64,000 nt of DNA, from assembly GCF_024703895.1 (NCBI RefSeq), contig NZ_CP087968.1:620001-684000 (forward strand), given 5' to 3'. The DNA is from Nocardioides sp. B-3. Its GTDB lineage: Bacteria > Actinomycetota > Actinomycetes > Propionibacteriales > Nocardioidaceae. The notes below the pieces were generated by a model. It made no database searches and had not been told where the DNA came from. It saw only the letters and a list, made by a program, of their open reading frames with translations. Below are positions 51,201-61,456 of this stretch, one piece after another. The translations under genes and the position numbers were made by a program. Positions within the stretch are counted from its first letter, which is position 1, and every line of letters begins with the position of its first letter.

Positions 51201-54200
51201 TCACGGGCGACCTTCGCGCGTCACCGTCACTGCGACGTCCGACGCGTCTGCGTACGACACGCTCGTGGACAGCGTCTCCTGCGCGACCAGCGTCTCGTGC
51301 GTCCGCGCGGCGGCCAGCACCTCGGCCGGCCCGGACACCGTCAGCGCGGATCCGGTCGCTGACGTCGAGGCCGGCGTCGCGGCGTGCCTGCTGGATGGAG
51401 CGGACCGGGTCGCGGGCGACGCCCTCGGCCTCGAGCTCGGGGGTGAGCGCGGTGTCGAGCACGACGAAGCCACCACCCGGCAGGACGCCGGTCGCGGTGT
51501 CGGCGCCGGTGTCGGCGGCGACGGTCTCCCGGGAGAACTCCCCCTCGACGAGCGGGAGCCCACCAGCCGTGACGGTGCCGTCCTCGGCGACGGACCAGTC
51601 GCCGGACTTCGAGCCCTTGATCGCGAGCTGGACGTCCTTGCCGAGGCGTGGGCCGGCGGCGCGGGCGTTGACGGTGAGCGACTGCTTGACGCCGTAGGCG
51701 TGCGCCTCGTCGGTCGCGACGTCGAGCAGGCGGATCTCCTTGACGTTGAGCTCGTCGGCGACGATCGAGGTGAAGGGAGCCAACCGGTCGGGGTCGGCGA
51801 CCACGATGGTCAGGGAGGCGAGCGGCAGCCGGTTGCGGAGCGAGGCCCCCTTGCGCAGCGCGGAGCCGGCCGAGCAGACCTCGCGGATCGAGTCCATGGC
51901 GGCGACGAGGCCCTCGTCTGCGGGCAGTTCGTCGACGAGCGGCCAGTCGGTGAGGTGCACGGAACGCTCACCGGTGAGACCGCGCCACACCTCCTCGGTG
52001 ACGAGCGGCATCAGCGGCGCGGTGACCCGGCAGACCGTCTCGAGAACCGTGAAGAGGGTGTCGAACGCCTCGGTCGACTCGCTGTTCCAGAAGCGCTCGC
52101 GCGAGCGGCGGATGTACCAGTTGGTCAGCACGTCGAGGAAGCCGCGCGTCGAGTCGCACGCTCCGGCCACCTCGTAGTTGTCCAGCTCGTGCGTCATCGC
52201 GGCGACGTAGTCACGCAGCTTCGCCGAGGATGTAGCGGTCCATCGGGTGGCTGCTGGAGGTGGAGCGCGCTGCGTCGTACGACTCGGCGTTGGCGTAGAG
52301 GCTGAAGAAGTACCAGCTGTTCCACAGCGGGATCAGCACCTGCCGCACGGAGTCGCGGATCCCCTGCTCGGTGACGACCGGGTTGCCGCCGCGCAGGATC
52401 GGTGAGCTCATCAGGAACCAGCGCATCGCGTCGGCGCCGTCGCGGTCGAAGACCTCGCGCACGTCGGGGTAGTTGCGCAGCGACTTGCTCATCTTCGCCC
52501 CGTCGCTGCCGAGCACGATGCCGTGGCTGACGCAGGTCGAGAAGGCGGGCTTGTCGAAGATCGCGCCGGCCAACACGTGCATCGTGTAGAACCAGCCGCG
52601 CGTCTGGCCGATGTACTCGACGATGAAGTCGCCGGGGAAGTGCCCCTCGAACCACTCGGCGTTCTCGAACGGGTAGTGCACCCGGGCGAAGCTCATCGAG
52701 CCCGAGTCGAACCACACGTCGAGCACGTCGTCGACGCGGCGCATCGTCGACTGGCCCTCTTCAGGCGAACGCGGGTCGTCGGGGTTGGGGCGCGTCAGCT
52801 CGTCGACGAACGGCCGGTGGAGATCGGGGTTGCCCTCGTGGTCGAGCGGCAGCCGACCGAAGTCGCGCTCGATCTCCTCGAACGAGCCGTAGACGTCCGG
52901 GCGCGGGTAGGCCTCGTCATCGGACTTCCACACCGGCACCGGCGAGCCCCAGAAGCGGTTGCGGGTGATCGACCAGTCGCGGGCGTTGGCCAGCCACTTG
53001 CCGAAGGAGCCGTGCTGGATGTGGTCGGGCACCCAGCGGATGTCCTCGTTGAGCTCGAGCAGGCGCTCCTTGACCGCGGTGACCTCGACGAACCACGACG
53101 AGACGCCCTTGTAGATGAGGGGCTCGCGGCAGCGCCAGCAGTGCGGGTAGGAGTGGTCGTAGGTCTCGCGGCGCAGCAGCACGGTCCCGGGCGTGACCGA
53201 TCCGCTCGTGGCCTTGAGGTCGTCGATGATCTGCAGGTTGGCGTCGAAGACCAGCATGCCGGCGTACTCGGAAACCGGCGCGGTGAAGCGACCGTCCTTC
53301 GCGACGGGCATGACCGCCTCGATGCCCTCGCGGTCGGTGACGACCTTGTCGTCCTCACCGAAGGCGCCCGCGGAGTGGACGAGCCCGGTGCCGTCGCTGG
53401 TGGTGACGAAGTCGGCCTCGACGACGCGGAAGGCGTTCTCGTGGCCGAGGTAGTAGCCGAACGGCGGCGTGTAGCTGCGGCCCAGCAGGTCGCGACCGTG
53501 CACGCGCTCGACGACCCGGTCCTCGATCGCCCCGTCGCCCTCGAGGAGCTCTCGGCTGTACGCCGCCAGCCGCTCGGCGCCGATGATGTAGCGCTCTTCA
53601 GCGCCGGTGGGCGTGGAAGATCGCACCACGACGTACTCGATGTCGGGATGCACCATGATCGCGAGGTTGCTCGGGGAGCGTCCACGGCGTCGTGGTCCAG
53701 ATCAGGGCGATCTCGCCGGTGTCGAGCTTGCAGCCGACCGTGACCGCCGGGTCCTGACGCATCTTGTAGACGTCGTCGTCCATGCGCAGCTCGTGGTTGG
53801 ACAGCGGGGTCTCGTCGTTCCAGCAGTAGGGCAGCACACGGAAGCCCTCGTAGATCAGACCCTTGTCGTGCAGCTGCTTGAACGCCCACATGACCGACTC
53901 CATGAAGTCGGGGTTCATGGTCTTGTAGTCGTTCTCGAAGTCGACCCAGCGCGCCCGGCGGGTGACGTAGTCGCGCCACTCGCCGGTGTACTTCAGCACG
54001 GACTCCCGGCAGGCGTCGTTGAACTTCTCGACGCCGAGCTCGTGGATCTCGTCGGTGGTCTTGAGGCCGAGCTGGCGCATGGCCTCGAGCTCGGCGGGCA
54101 GGCCGTGGGTGTCCCAGCCGAAGCGGCGCTCGACGCGCTTGCCGCGCATCGTCTGGTAGCGCGGGATCAGGTCCTTGACGTAGCCGGTGAGCAGGTGGCC

Positions 54201-54401
54201 GTAGTGCGGCAGGCCGTTGGCGAAGGGCGGCCCGTCGTAGAAGACGAACTCACCGTCGGTCTCGGCGTCGCGCTGGTCGATGCTCGCCCGGAAGGTGCCG
54301 TCGGCGTCCCAGTAGGACAGCACGGCCTCCTCGAGCGCGGGGAAGCCCGGCTGGCCGGGGACGCTGGTCGCGTTGGTGTGCGAGACCTTGGGATAGGTCA
54401 T
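51201..54401 (-). CDS. ileS: Isoleucyl-tRNA synthetase, frameshifted
   Basis: Charges tRNA-Ile. Class I motifs are present: [18 protein letters not shown] (HIGH form HYGH) and KMSKSLRN (KMSKS). The editing domain and [11 protein letters not shown] cysteines, [11 protein letters not shown] and the C-terminal anticodon domain ([20 protein letters not shown]) complete a protein of about 1,065 residues. Breaks lie near 53672 (one extra C in a run), 52215 and 51345. Start ATG 54401 ([16 protein letters not shown]) has AGGAGA six bases upstream. The end is taken at 51201; a later end at about 51073 by another shift cannot be excluded. A T-box leader precedes it. Confidence 0.93.
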
Positions 54402-54404
54402 GAG

Positions 54405-54600
54405 TGGCTCTCCTGCTCGTGAGATCGATTGACCCACGAGGACGATCCCTTGCGGGACCGCGGTACCACCTCGCTTGCGGCGTCTCCCGACGCTGCCACT
54501 CTGGTTTCTTGTCCGGTTCTAATGGGCTCCCCGCCGGCTTGCGAGGGCTGTTCTTCCGGAGGCTCGCCGCTGATGACGGCTCGGACGCCTGTGCCCAGAT
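54405..54600 (-). promoter_or_regulatory. T-box riboswitch leader of ileS with ultrashort stem I
   Basis: Read leftward, the transcript contains the T-box core GAGGTGGTACCGCGG (+ strand 54458-54472), whose TGGN bulge pairs with the free 3' end of uncharged tRNA. Upstream, GCCG-TCATCAG-CGGC forms a short hairpin whose loop carries the Ile codon ATC (54572-54574), as expected for an ultrashort stem I specifier loop. There is no intrinsic terminator with a T-run, and the ribosome site AGGAGA lies just after the core, so control is probably at translation initiation. This class is known for actinobacterial ileS. Confidence 0.88.
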
Positions 54601-54657
54601 CGTACGGCGACGCGTCGGCGTGGCGCCAATCAGTTGGGTTCGGTCCGGCCCCGCCCT

Positions 54658-54722
54658 CGGTAGTCCAGTGGCAGATGGCTGTGGAACGACCCTCCGGACA
54701 GCCATCTACCGCTGGACTACCG
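54658..54722. repeat. Palindromic element, copy 1 (25-bp arms), downstream of the nuclease-like gene
   Basis: The left arm (54658-54682, core TCCAGTGGCAGATGGCTGT) and right arm (54698-54722) pair at 23 of 25 positions around a 15-base loop. It begins 9 bases after the stop of the 54732-55770 gene. A second element with the same core lies at 55849-55911 on the other side of that gene. Confidence 0.85.
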
Positions 54723-54731
54723 ACCGCTGCG

Positions 54732-55770
54732 TCACGCGGCGTGGCGATAGCGCAGGTATCGCTCCCGCTGCCAGTCCGCCAGCGCCCGACGTTGTGCCAC
54801 CGTGGTCGTCGACGTCCACCGGGCAGGAGGCTCGACCGTCCAGAGGACGGGTGTGGTGCGGGCGCGGGCGCGCTGCGCCGCGACGCGCAACCGCGCGGCG
54901 AACCCCTCGAGGTCCGCCCAGTCGGAAGCGACCATGGTCACCGTCTCCAGCCCGAGGTCGCGGTAGGCACCGTCCTTCCGCCAGTCCCGGGAAACCCGAT
55001 CCGCGGTCACGTGGAGCGAGCCGTTGTACTGCGCCAACAGCCCCAGCACCGGGTCGATCACGTCCGGCGTTCCGACGTGACGTCCGTCCGGGGTGAAGAC
55101 CGGCACGTTGCACAGCGGTTGGGGCAGGCCTGCCATCCGGGTCCATACCCCGCGCATGCCGGTCTCCCGAGGCGACCACGAGTTCTCCTCAGCCTGCGCC
55201 ACGGCATCTCGGGCCTGCTGGACGCCGGTCACCGGTCCGATGTCGGCGAGGTGTTCGGTCACCTCCGCGATGCTCACCGGGTCGGAGAAGCACGCCATGT
55301 CCATCGCCACGATCGCGTCGCCCAGCGAGGAGGCGTAGCGCATCTCGAAGGCCACCGACCGCACACTGCGGGTGATCGGCACTCCGTCGAGGACGACGAT
55401 GTCCTGCGGGGCCGGGAACTCCCCGGCTGATGCTGAAGCCGGGTTGAGCCACGAGGTGTCGCACGGCCACGAGCGGTACGTCGCGTGGCTGACTTCCGTC
55501 GAACGTGCCGTCGAACCATGTGCCACCCTCCCAACGCAGCGCGCCCCAGCCGGTCACGGCCTCGCCCTCGCGCAGGACGGCGGAGGCTTCGACGATGCGC
55601 TGCTCCGGGGACTGCTCCACGCCGGCCGGGACGACCAGTCCGTAGCTGGTCGTCCTCCATCTCGGCCCGCGAGCCTGCCCTCGGGTCGGGCCCGATTCTC
55701 CCGTCGGGTCCACGCGCACTGGCGCGACGAGGTCGGGGCGTCGCTCGTGGAAGACCTCCGGTTCGAACAT
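54732..55770 (-). CDS. Hypothetical protein, AbiEi-like N-terminus and restriction-endonuclease-like C-terminus, one frameshift
   Basis: About 345 residues from ATG 55770 (MFEPEVFHERRPDLVAPVRV). The N-terminal third (TTSYGLVVPAGVEQSPEQRI, EAVTGWGALRWEGGTWFDGT) resembles AbiEi-type antitoxin/regulator folds common in actinobacteria. The C-terminal part (DVIDPVLGLLAQYNGSLHVT, SRDWRKDGAYRDLGLETVTM) follows the pattern of Vsr/DUF559-like PD-(D/E)xK folds, with Gln where an acidic residue is usual. The break is near 55415. Family assignments are from memory and tentative. It is flanked by two related palindromes. Confidence 0.6.
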
Positions 55771-55848
55771 GCCGGGCACCCTTCCCCACCTGACCGGGTG
55801 ATACCGGTTGTCCACAGGGCTGGTTCGGCCGCCCGAACGGTGCGGCCC

Positions 55849-55911
55849 GATAATCCAGTGGCAGATGGTCGTATGGAGGGCGGGCGGACAGCCATCTGCC
55901 ACTGGAGTATC
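55849..55911. repeat. Palindromic element, copy 2 (20-bp arms), upstream of the nuclease-like gene
   Basis: GATAATCCAGTGGCAGATGG (55849-55868) pairs with 55892-55911 at 19 of 20 positions, with a 23-base loop. It shares TCCAGTGGCAGATGG and ACAGCCATCT with copy 1 at 54658, 1.2 kb away, and lies 79 bases upstream of the nuclease-like gene start and 31 bases before the DinB gene. Confidence 0.85.
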
Positions 55912-55942
55912 AGGTGGGCGGGCGGCGTGCTTGGCTGGCCGC

Positions 55943-56491
55943 ATGGCGAACCCCGGATACAACGGCATGTGGCTCCCGCAGGACCGGGACCCGCGGATGC
56001 AGGAAACGCAGACGAAGGGCGAGCTCGCGTGCCCGGTCGGCTACCTCGAGCACTACCGCGCCACCCTCGAGCTCAAGTGCCGGGGACTGACCCCGGAGCA
56101 GCTCGGCACCCGCTCGGTGCCACCGTCGAACATGTCGCTGCTCGGGCTCGTGCGGCACATGGCGCGAGTCGAGCAGAGCTGGTTCCGGCGCGTCATCGAG
56201 GGCCAGATGGATCTCCCCCGGCACTTCCAGGACGAGGCCTTCGACGGCGGTTTCAACTGGCCCGGCGAGGTGGACGAGGCGCTGGTGGACGAAGCCCGGG
56301 CGCTGTGGCGCGAGGAGGTCGAGCATGCTCGCGAGGTGCTCGCCGGCACCACTCTCGACACTCTCGTCGACGTGCACGGCAAGCCCAGCGAGGTGCGCGA
56401 CCTCATCGTGCACATGATCGAGGAGTACGCACGCCACTGCGGACACGCCGACCTGATCCGCGAGTGCATCGACGGTCGCGCGGGCCAGTGA
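55943..56491 (+). CDS. DinB-family (DUF664) protein
   Basis: 182 residues, intact. A four-helix bundle of the DinB/YfiT type: ELACPVGYLEHYRATLELKC, SNMSLLGLVRHMARVEQSWF with His ligand, and DLIVHMIEEYARHCGHADLI with the paired His of the metal site. DinB-like proteins include mycothiol- or bacillithiol-dependent transferases and many of unknown role. ATG 55943 was chosen over an in-frame start at 55808, which would run through the palindrome. Confidence 0.88.
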   Translation: MANPGYNGMWLPQDRDPRMQETQTKGELACPVGYLEHYRATLELKCRGLTPEQLGTRSVPPSNMSLLGLVRHMARVEQSWFRRVIEGQMDLPRHFQDEAFDGGFNWPGEVDEALVDEARALWREEVEHAREVLAGTTLDTLVDVHGKPSEVRDLIVHMIEEYARHCGHADLIRECIDGRAGQ

Positions 56492-56562
56492 CGGCTTGAC
56501 GTCGGGCGTCCATCTGGACGTTCGGGTCAGAAGGTCGACCCGGCCCTCCGTACGCTTGGCTC

Positions 56563-57490
56563 GTGACTTCTGCCTACGGCCACGGCCTTGCAACTCTCGA
56601 CGCCAACGACACCGTCCTCGACGTGTGGTTCCCCTCCCCCGCGCTGGGCGAGCACGACGGCAGCGAGGCTCCCGCGTCGCTGAGCGCACTCGCGGGCGAT
56701 GACGAGCTCCGCGCCGTACGGCGTGAGGTGCGCCCGGGTCCAGATCGCCGACCCGGACGCGGCGCCGGTCGACACGGCCGACGTGTGGCTGCGGCTGCAC
56801 CTGCTCTCCCACCGCCCGGTCGTCCCGAACTCGATCAACCTCGACGGAGTCTTCGGGCTGCTCACCAACGTCGTGTGGACCAGCGCCGGTCCGTGCGCCG
56901 TCGACGGGTTCGAGCTCACGCGGGCGCGCCTGCGAGCGGCCGGTCAGCACGTGACGGTCTTCAGCGTCGACAAGTTCCCGCGGATGGTCGACTACGTGGT
57001 GCCCAGCGGTGTGCGGATCGGCGACGCAGACCGGGTCCGTCTCGGAGCACACGTGGCCAGCGGCACCACCGTCATGCACGAGGGCTTCATCAACTTCAAC
57101 GCCGGCACGCTCGGCACCTCCATGGTCGAGGGCCGGATCGTGGCGGGCGTCGTGGTCGGCGACGGCTCCGACATCGGTGCGGGCGCCTCGATCATGGGCA
57201 CGCTCTCAGGCGGCGGCACGGCCCGGGTCAGCATCGGCGAGCGCTGCCTGCTGGGCGCCAACGCCGGCATCGGCATCGCACTCGGCGACGACTGCGTCGT
57301 CGAGGCCGGTCTCTACGTCACGGCCGGCACCAAGGTCTCGCTCCCCGACGGCACGGTCGTCAAGGCCAAGGACCTCTCCGGCTCCGACAACATCCTCTTC
57401 ATCCGCAACAGCCAGACCGGGGCGGTCGAGGCCCGTGACCGCGTCGGCACCGGCATCACGCTCAATGCCGCCCTGCACCACAACGACTGA
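56563..57490 (+). CDS. dapD: 2,3,4,5-tetrahydropyridine-2,6-dicarboxylate N-succinyltransferase, one frameshift
   Basis: Succinylates tetrahydrodipicolinate, the first committed step of the succinylase DAP branch. It is the actinobacterial DapD type with [20 protein letters not shown], the left-handed beta-helix part ([40 protein letters not shown]) and the C-terminal [21 protein letters not shown] 56563 start; a break near 56712 is repaired by removing one base. About 308 residues. dapC (61.5 kb) and dapE (45.9 kb) are in the same window. Confidence 0.92.
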
Positions 57491-57493
57491 CCC

Positions 57494-58501
57494 ATGGGCA
57501 GACAGGTCCAGGCGCGCCGGCCACGCGCGACCCGGCTGACCCGGCTCGGCAAGCTCGTGGTCGTCGGCATGGCCGGGGTGCTGGTCTTCGCGGGGGTCGG
57601 CGTGCTCGTCGACCGCGGCGTCGCGCCGCTCATCCGGCCCAGTGGCTGCACGGCCCGGGTCGACGGACTGACCGTGGAGCTGACACAGGAGCAGGCAGAG
57701 AACGCTGCCCTGATCACCGCCATCTCCGTCGAGCGCGGACTCCCGGCCCGGGCCGCGAGCATCGCCCTCGCGACGGCGTACCAGGAATCGAAGATCCTCA
57801 ACATCGAGCACGGCGACCGCGACTCCGTGGGGCTCTTCCAGCAACGGACGTCGCAGGGGTGGGGCACGATCGAGCAGATCATGGACCCCGTCTACTCGAC
57901 GCACGCGTTCTACGACGCGCTGGTCGAGGTCGAGGGCTACGAGAACATGGAGATCACCGTCGCCGCGCAGGAGGTCCAGCGTTCGGGTTTCCCCGAGGCG
58001 TACGCCGACCACGAGGCCGACGCACGCGCGCTCGCGTCCGCACTGACGGGGAACAGTCCGCGCGCGTTCTGGTGCGAGACCCCCGGCGACGCCGACGAGG
58101 CGAGTGACGCCATCGACGACGCCGGGCTCGTCGGACGCGCCTCGATCGTGCGCGAGGACGTCGAGTCGGTCTTCGGCACGCTGTCCCTCGGCGGGTTCGA
58201 GCCGGGCGGGGTCTCGAGCGGGCACATGGAGGGGTCGGCGCACTACGAGGGACGCGCGATCGACATCTTCGTGCGCCCGATCAACGCCGACAACAAGAAG
58301 CGCGGGTGGGCGATCGCGTCCTACCTCGTCGCCAACGCGGACCGGCTCTCGATCAACACCCTGATCTTTGACGACCGGATCTGGCACGCCGGCTCGCGCT
58401 CGGACGACGGCTGGACCGACTACGACGTGCCATCGTCCTCGGGTGGCGACCGGAAGATCCTCCAGCACCGCGACCACGTGCACGTTGACGTGGCGGACTA
58501 G
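57494..58501 (+). CDS. Membrane-anchored putative peptidoglycan hydrolase, lysozyme-like plus M15-like
   Basis: 335 residues, intact, starting 3 bases after dapD. An Arg-rich leader and a membrane helix (LVVVGMAGVLVFAGVGVLVD) are followed by a lysozyme-like segment (SIALATAYQESKILNIEHGD, GLFQQRTSQGWGT) and a C-terminal domain with SAHYEGRAIDIFVRP and HRDHVHVDVAD, the His-Asp-His zinc pattern of M15/VanY-like enzymes. Such proteins are often mislabelled heavy-metal transporters. A role in wall metabolism fits the dapD neighbour. Confidence 0.75.
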   Translation: MGRQVQARRPRATRLTRLGKLVVVGMAGVLVFAGVGVLVDRGVAPLIRPSGCTARVDGLTVELTQEQAENAALITAISVERGLPARAASIALATAYQESKILNIEHGDRDSVGLFQQRTSQGWGTIEQIMDPVYSTHAFYDALVEVEGYENMEITVAAQEVQRSGFPEAYADHEADARALASALTGNSPRAFWCETPGDADEASDAIDDAGLVGRASIVREDVESVFGTLSLGGFEPGGVSSGHMEGSAHYEGRAIDIFVRPINADNKKRGWAIASYLVANADRLSINTLIFDDRIWHAGSRSDDGWTDYDVPSSSGGDRKILQHRDHVHVDVAD

Positions 58502-58574
58502 CCCGCCCTCCCCGGATTGGGTATGGCGAAGCGTGGAGGCGTCTGCGGAACACCGACCGCCATAGCCTCCCGCA

Positions 58575-58958
58575 ATGCTGAAGTCGACGGTCTACACCAT
58601 CGGAACCGCCCTGCTCCGCGCGCACGAGAACGATGTCCCGGTGGACGTCCTCGTGGACGGCCACTGGCTGCACGGCGCCGTGAGTGCGGTCGACGGCCGT
58701 GGTGTCGTGCTGATGTGCGAGGACGGCGGACTTGCCATGATCCGCCTCGAGCGGGTCTCGGTCGCGCTGGTCCGGCAGGCCGAGGCCTTCGACGTCCACA
58801 CGGACGAGTCCGGCGAGGCGCACCCGATGCCGGCGGCGGCCGCGGACCGTACCGACGAGCCACGCGTGGTGCGGCCGCGTCCGTCGATCGAGGCGACCGG
58901 TCTGCACCGCGACGAGCTGGTTGTCAGGATCGAGGACGGCGCTCAGCCGGGTGACTGA
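58575..58958 (+). CDS. Hypothetical protein, 127 residues
   Basis: Intact. The N-terminal 75 residues form a small beta-rich domain (DVPVDVLVDGHWLHGAVSAV and DGRGVVLMCEDGGLAMIRLE), the pattern of an Sm/SH3-like barrel, followed by a polar tail rich in E, D and R. No family recognised. It ends 3 bases before the convergent TPR regulator's stop. Confidence 0.6.
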   Translation: MLKSTVYTIGTALLRAHENDVPVDVLVDGHWLHGAVSAVDGRGVVLMCEDGGLAMIRLERVSVALVRQAEAFDVHTDESGEAHPMPAAAADRTDEPRVVRPRPSIEATGLHRDELVVRIEDGAQPGD

Positions 58959-58961
58959 CGC

Positions 58962-60992
58962 TCAGGCCCCCGTCACGACCTCCCACGTCAGGTTCGCCAT
59001 GGGATCGGCCCCGGTAGCAGCAGTAGAGCCCCGTCCGGACGCCGCGGCCCGGGTGGGCGCCCAGCTCCGCGTCCTGCTCACCGATGCGCGCCGGGGGCAT
59101 ACCTCAGGGAGCGGGTCACGCTGGTGCGCGCCCGCTGCGACGTGCTGTGGGTGGTCCGATCGCGACCCCCCGGGCCGAGGGCACGCCCGAGCTCGGCCGG
59201 GAGGTAGTCGCGATCCTGCTCCGCGTGGGCACGGCGGCCGTCGTCGAGGTCGTTCTCCGCCTCGATGATGTCGTCCTCCACCTCGGCCAGCCGTCGGCGG
59301 TAGGCGGCCCCGGCCTCGTCGTCGAGGACGGGCAGCCCCTGCTCGACGTGGCGGGCACCGCAGAGGTCGAGGACGTGGAACTCGCGTCCGGGTTCGGCCA
59401 CCAGCCCGGCCGGGTAGCCCAGCCCGACCGGGTCGGGGAGGACCAGCTCGTGACCCTCGTGAGCCGGGCACCGGGCCGTTCCGGTACGCCGCAACGTCGC
59501 CGATCGCACGGACACAGCACCGGCAGGCTCGGCCGGCGGGTGCTGACCTCCCAGCAGCGTGGCGACCTCCGCCGCGCGGCGTACGGCGCCGAAGGCCACG
59601 AGATCACGGTGTGCCGCCTGCCACTCCAGCCGGGCCAGAGCAGGGTTGTGGGCCGGGTCGTGCGCCCGGCCCAGCAGGATGCGTGCCACGGCGCGCTCGT
59701 GCGGCGCACCCGCCTCGCTCCGGGCGGAGACTCCGGCGACCGCGTGGCGCACGGCGCCCGCGGCATCCCCGCGGGCCGGGGGCCGGGCGGGCCGCAGCCG
59801 TCGATGCCGCGGCGGGCAAGGTGCCCGCCGGCACCCGCAGCGCGACCTGCGCCAGCGCCGTGGCAGCCCGTTGCAGGGCCGTCAGGTCTCCGGATGCGGC
59901 GGCGATCTCCGCCTGCGCCTCCGGGAGAGGGACCAGCCGGAGGTCGCCGAAAGGCGGGCGCTCCTTCCACGGCAGGTCCGGCGGATGCGCGACGGCCTCC
60001 TCCACCATCGCGGTGGCGGCGGCGAGGTCTCCCTGCTCGAGGCGCAGCAGCGCCAACCGGGGCTGTGGTGACCAAGCGTGGTCGTGGGCCTCGAGGAACG
60101 CCTCCTCGGCTCCCTGCAGGTCACCGCGTCGCATCCGGATGATGCCCAGCTCGACCAGTGGCCAGCCCAGCTCGCGGCGCATCCACGGGCGCAGCTCGGA
60201 GCAGGCGGCCGGGGCTTCGTCCTCGGCCACGTCCATCGGCCCCGAGATCCGCAGCAGCTCGGCCCGGTGGACCCGGCACCGGCCGTGGATGCCACCGAAC
60301 GCCCGGCCGTGACGCCACTGCTCCATCATCTGCGTCCAGTCCCCGGCCCGGTCGTGCAGACCGAGGTTCTGGGCGGCGCAGACCAGCTCGCAATACATCA
60401 TCCCCGTCGTGAACGGGTCCAGGGTCGCCCGCGGTCAGGCGCAGCGCCACCTCGTCGAGCTGCGCCAGCCCTACCTCGAGGTCACCGTCGTGGAGCATCA
60501 GCCGCGCCGTGGCCACCTGACCGAGCACGAGCGCCGGCAGGACTCCCAGCCGGTTTCCGAGGTCCACTGCCTGCGCGGCATGGCGCCGCGCCGCTTCGGG
60601 ATCGCCGGAGAGGAACCGCTCATAGGTCCGCACCATCGCGAGCAGTGCATGGGCGGGACCTTCGGGCCGACCGTCGACGAGCGCCTCCGCACGCGAGACC
60701 CACCCACGGACCGCGGCCATCAACCCGCTGTCGACCAAGAGGTGGAGGGCCACCGTCGCGGCGGTGAATCCGGCGGCGTCGTCGTCGCCCTGCTGACGTT
60801 GTACGGCGTAGAGCGCCTCCCGAGGCCGACACCGCGTGCTCGAACTCGCCGGCGCCGTACGCCGCTCGCGCCCGGGCCTCCCACTCGTCCGCATCCGGGG
60901 GACGCACCGGGCACGGGGACCGGTAGCAGGGTCAGTGCACCTGCCCAGTCTCCGCGGTCGAGTGCTGCACGCGCACCTGCCGGGTCGGCCAC
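58962..60992 (-). CDS. Large TPR-repeat regulator-like protein, heavily frameshifted
   Basis: About 670 residues from GTG 60992 (VADPAGARAALDRGDWAGAL). Helix-turn-helix tetratricopeptide-like repeats run through most of it (WEARARAAYGAGEFEHAVSA, GPAHALLAMVRTYERFLSGD, GIIRMRRGDLQGAEEAFLEA). The C-terminal part reads REFHVLDLCGARHVEQGLPV, DDEAGAAYRRRLAEVEDDII and SQRARTSVTRSLRYA, a module seen at the ends of actinobacterial LuxR/AfsR-like and cyclase-like proteins. Breaks are near 60895, 60825, 60425, 59785, 59115 and 59015. No N-terminal ATPase is present. It is divergent from a cupin-like gene. Confidence 0.65.
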
Positions 60993-61060
60993 TGTCGCAT
61001 TGTGACACCGGCTGTCACGCCTCAGGGGTGTCGAACCCGCAAACCGAGAGGAAACCAGCC

Positions 61061-61447
61061 ATGCACCTTCCCAAGCACGAGATCCCCGTCCGGATGGCCG
61101 TCCCGGGAGCCACCGTCCGCCAGCTGTCCGACTTCGGGGTGGCGAGCGCGACGCTCGGCGCCGAATACCTCACCCCGGCTGCCGGGACCGACATCGCTCC
61201 CCTGCTCGTGGGCCTCGAGGGGGACCTGTGCCAGTCGCCGCACTGGGGCTTCCTGATCTCCGGCGCGCTGGCGGTGACCTTCGGCACCGGCGAGACCGAG
61301 CACATCGTCGGCAACGAGCTGTTCCACTGGCCGCCCGGGCACAGCGTGCGGGTCGAGGAGGACGCCGAGGTGATCCTGTTCAGTCCGCAGGACGAGCACC
61401 CGGCCGTCATCGACCACATGAAGGAGCGCCCGGCAGCCGTTTCCTGA
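61061..61447 (+). CDS. Cupin-like protein
   Basis: 128 residues, intact, with GAGAGGAAA 8-16 bases upstream of ATG 61061. The core LCQSPHWGFLISGALAVTFG followed by GNELFHWPPGHSVRVEEDAE and VILFSP is a single cupin barrel; one metal-type His is in SPHWG and another in LFHWPPGH. It is divergent from the TPR regulator across 68 bases, so the regulator may control it. The ligand is unknown. Confidence 0.75.
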   Translation: MHLPKHEIPVRMAVPGATVRQLSDFGVASATLGAEYLTPAAGTDIAPLLVGLEGDLCQSPHWGFLISGALAVTFGTGETEHIVGNELFHWPPGHSVRVEEDAEVILFSPQDEHPAVIDHMKERPAAVS

Positions 61448-61456
61448 GGCAGGGGG

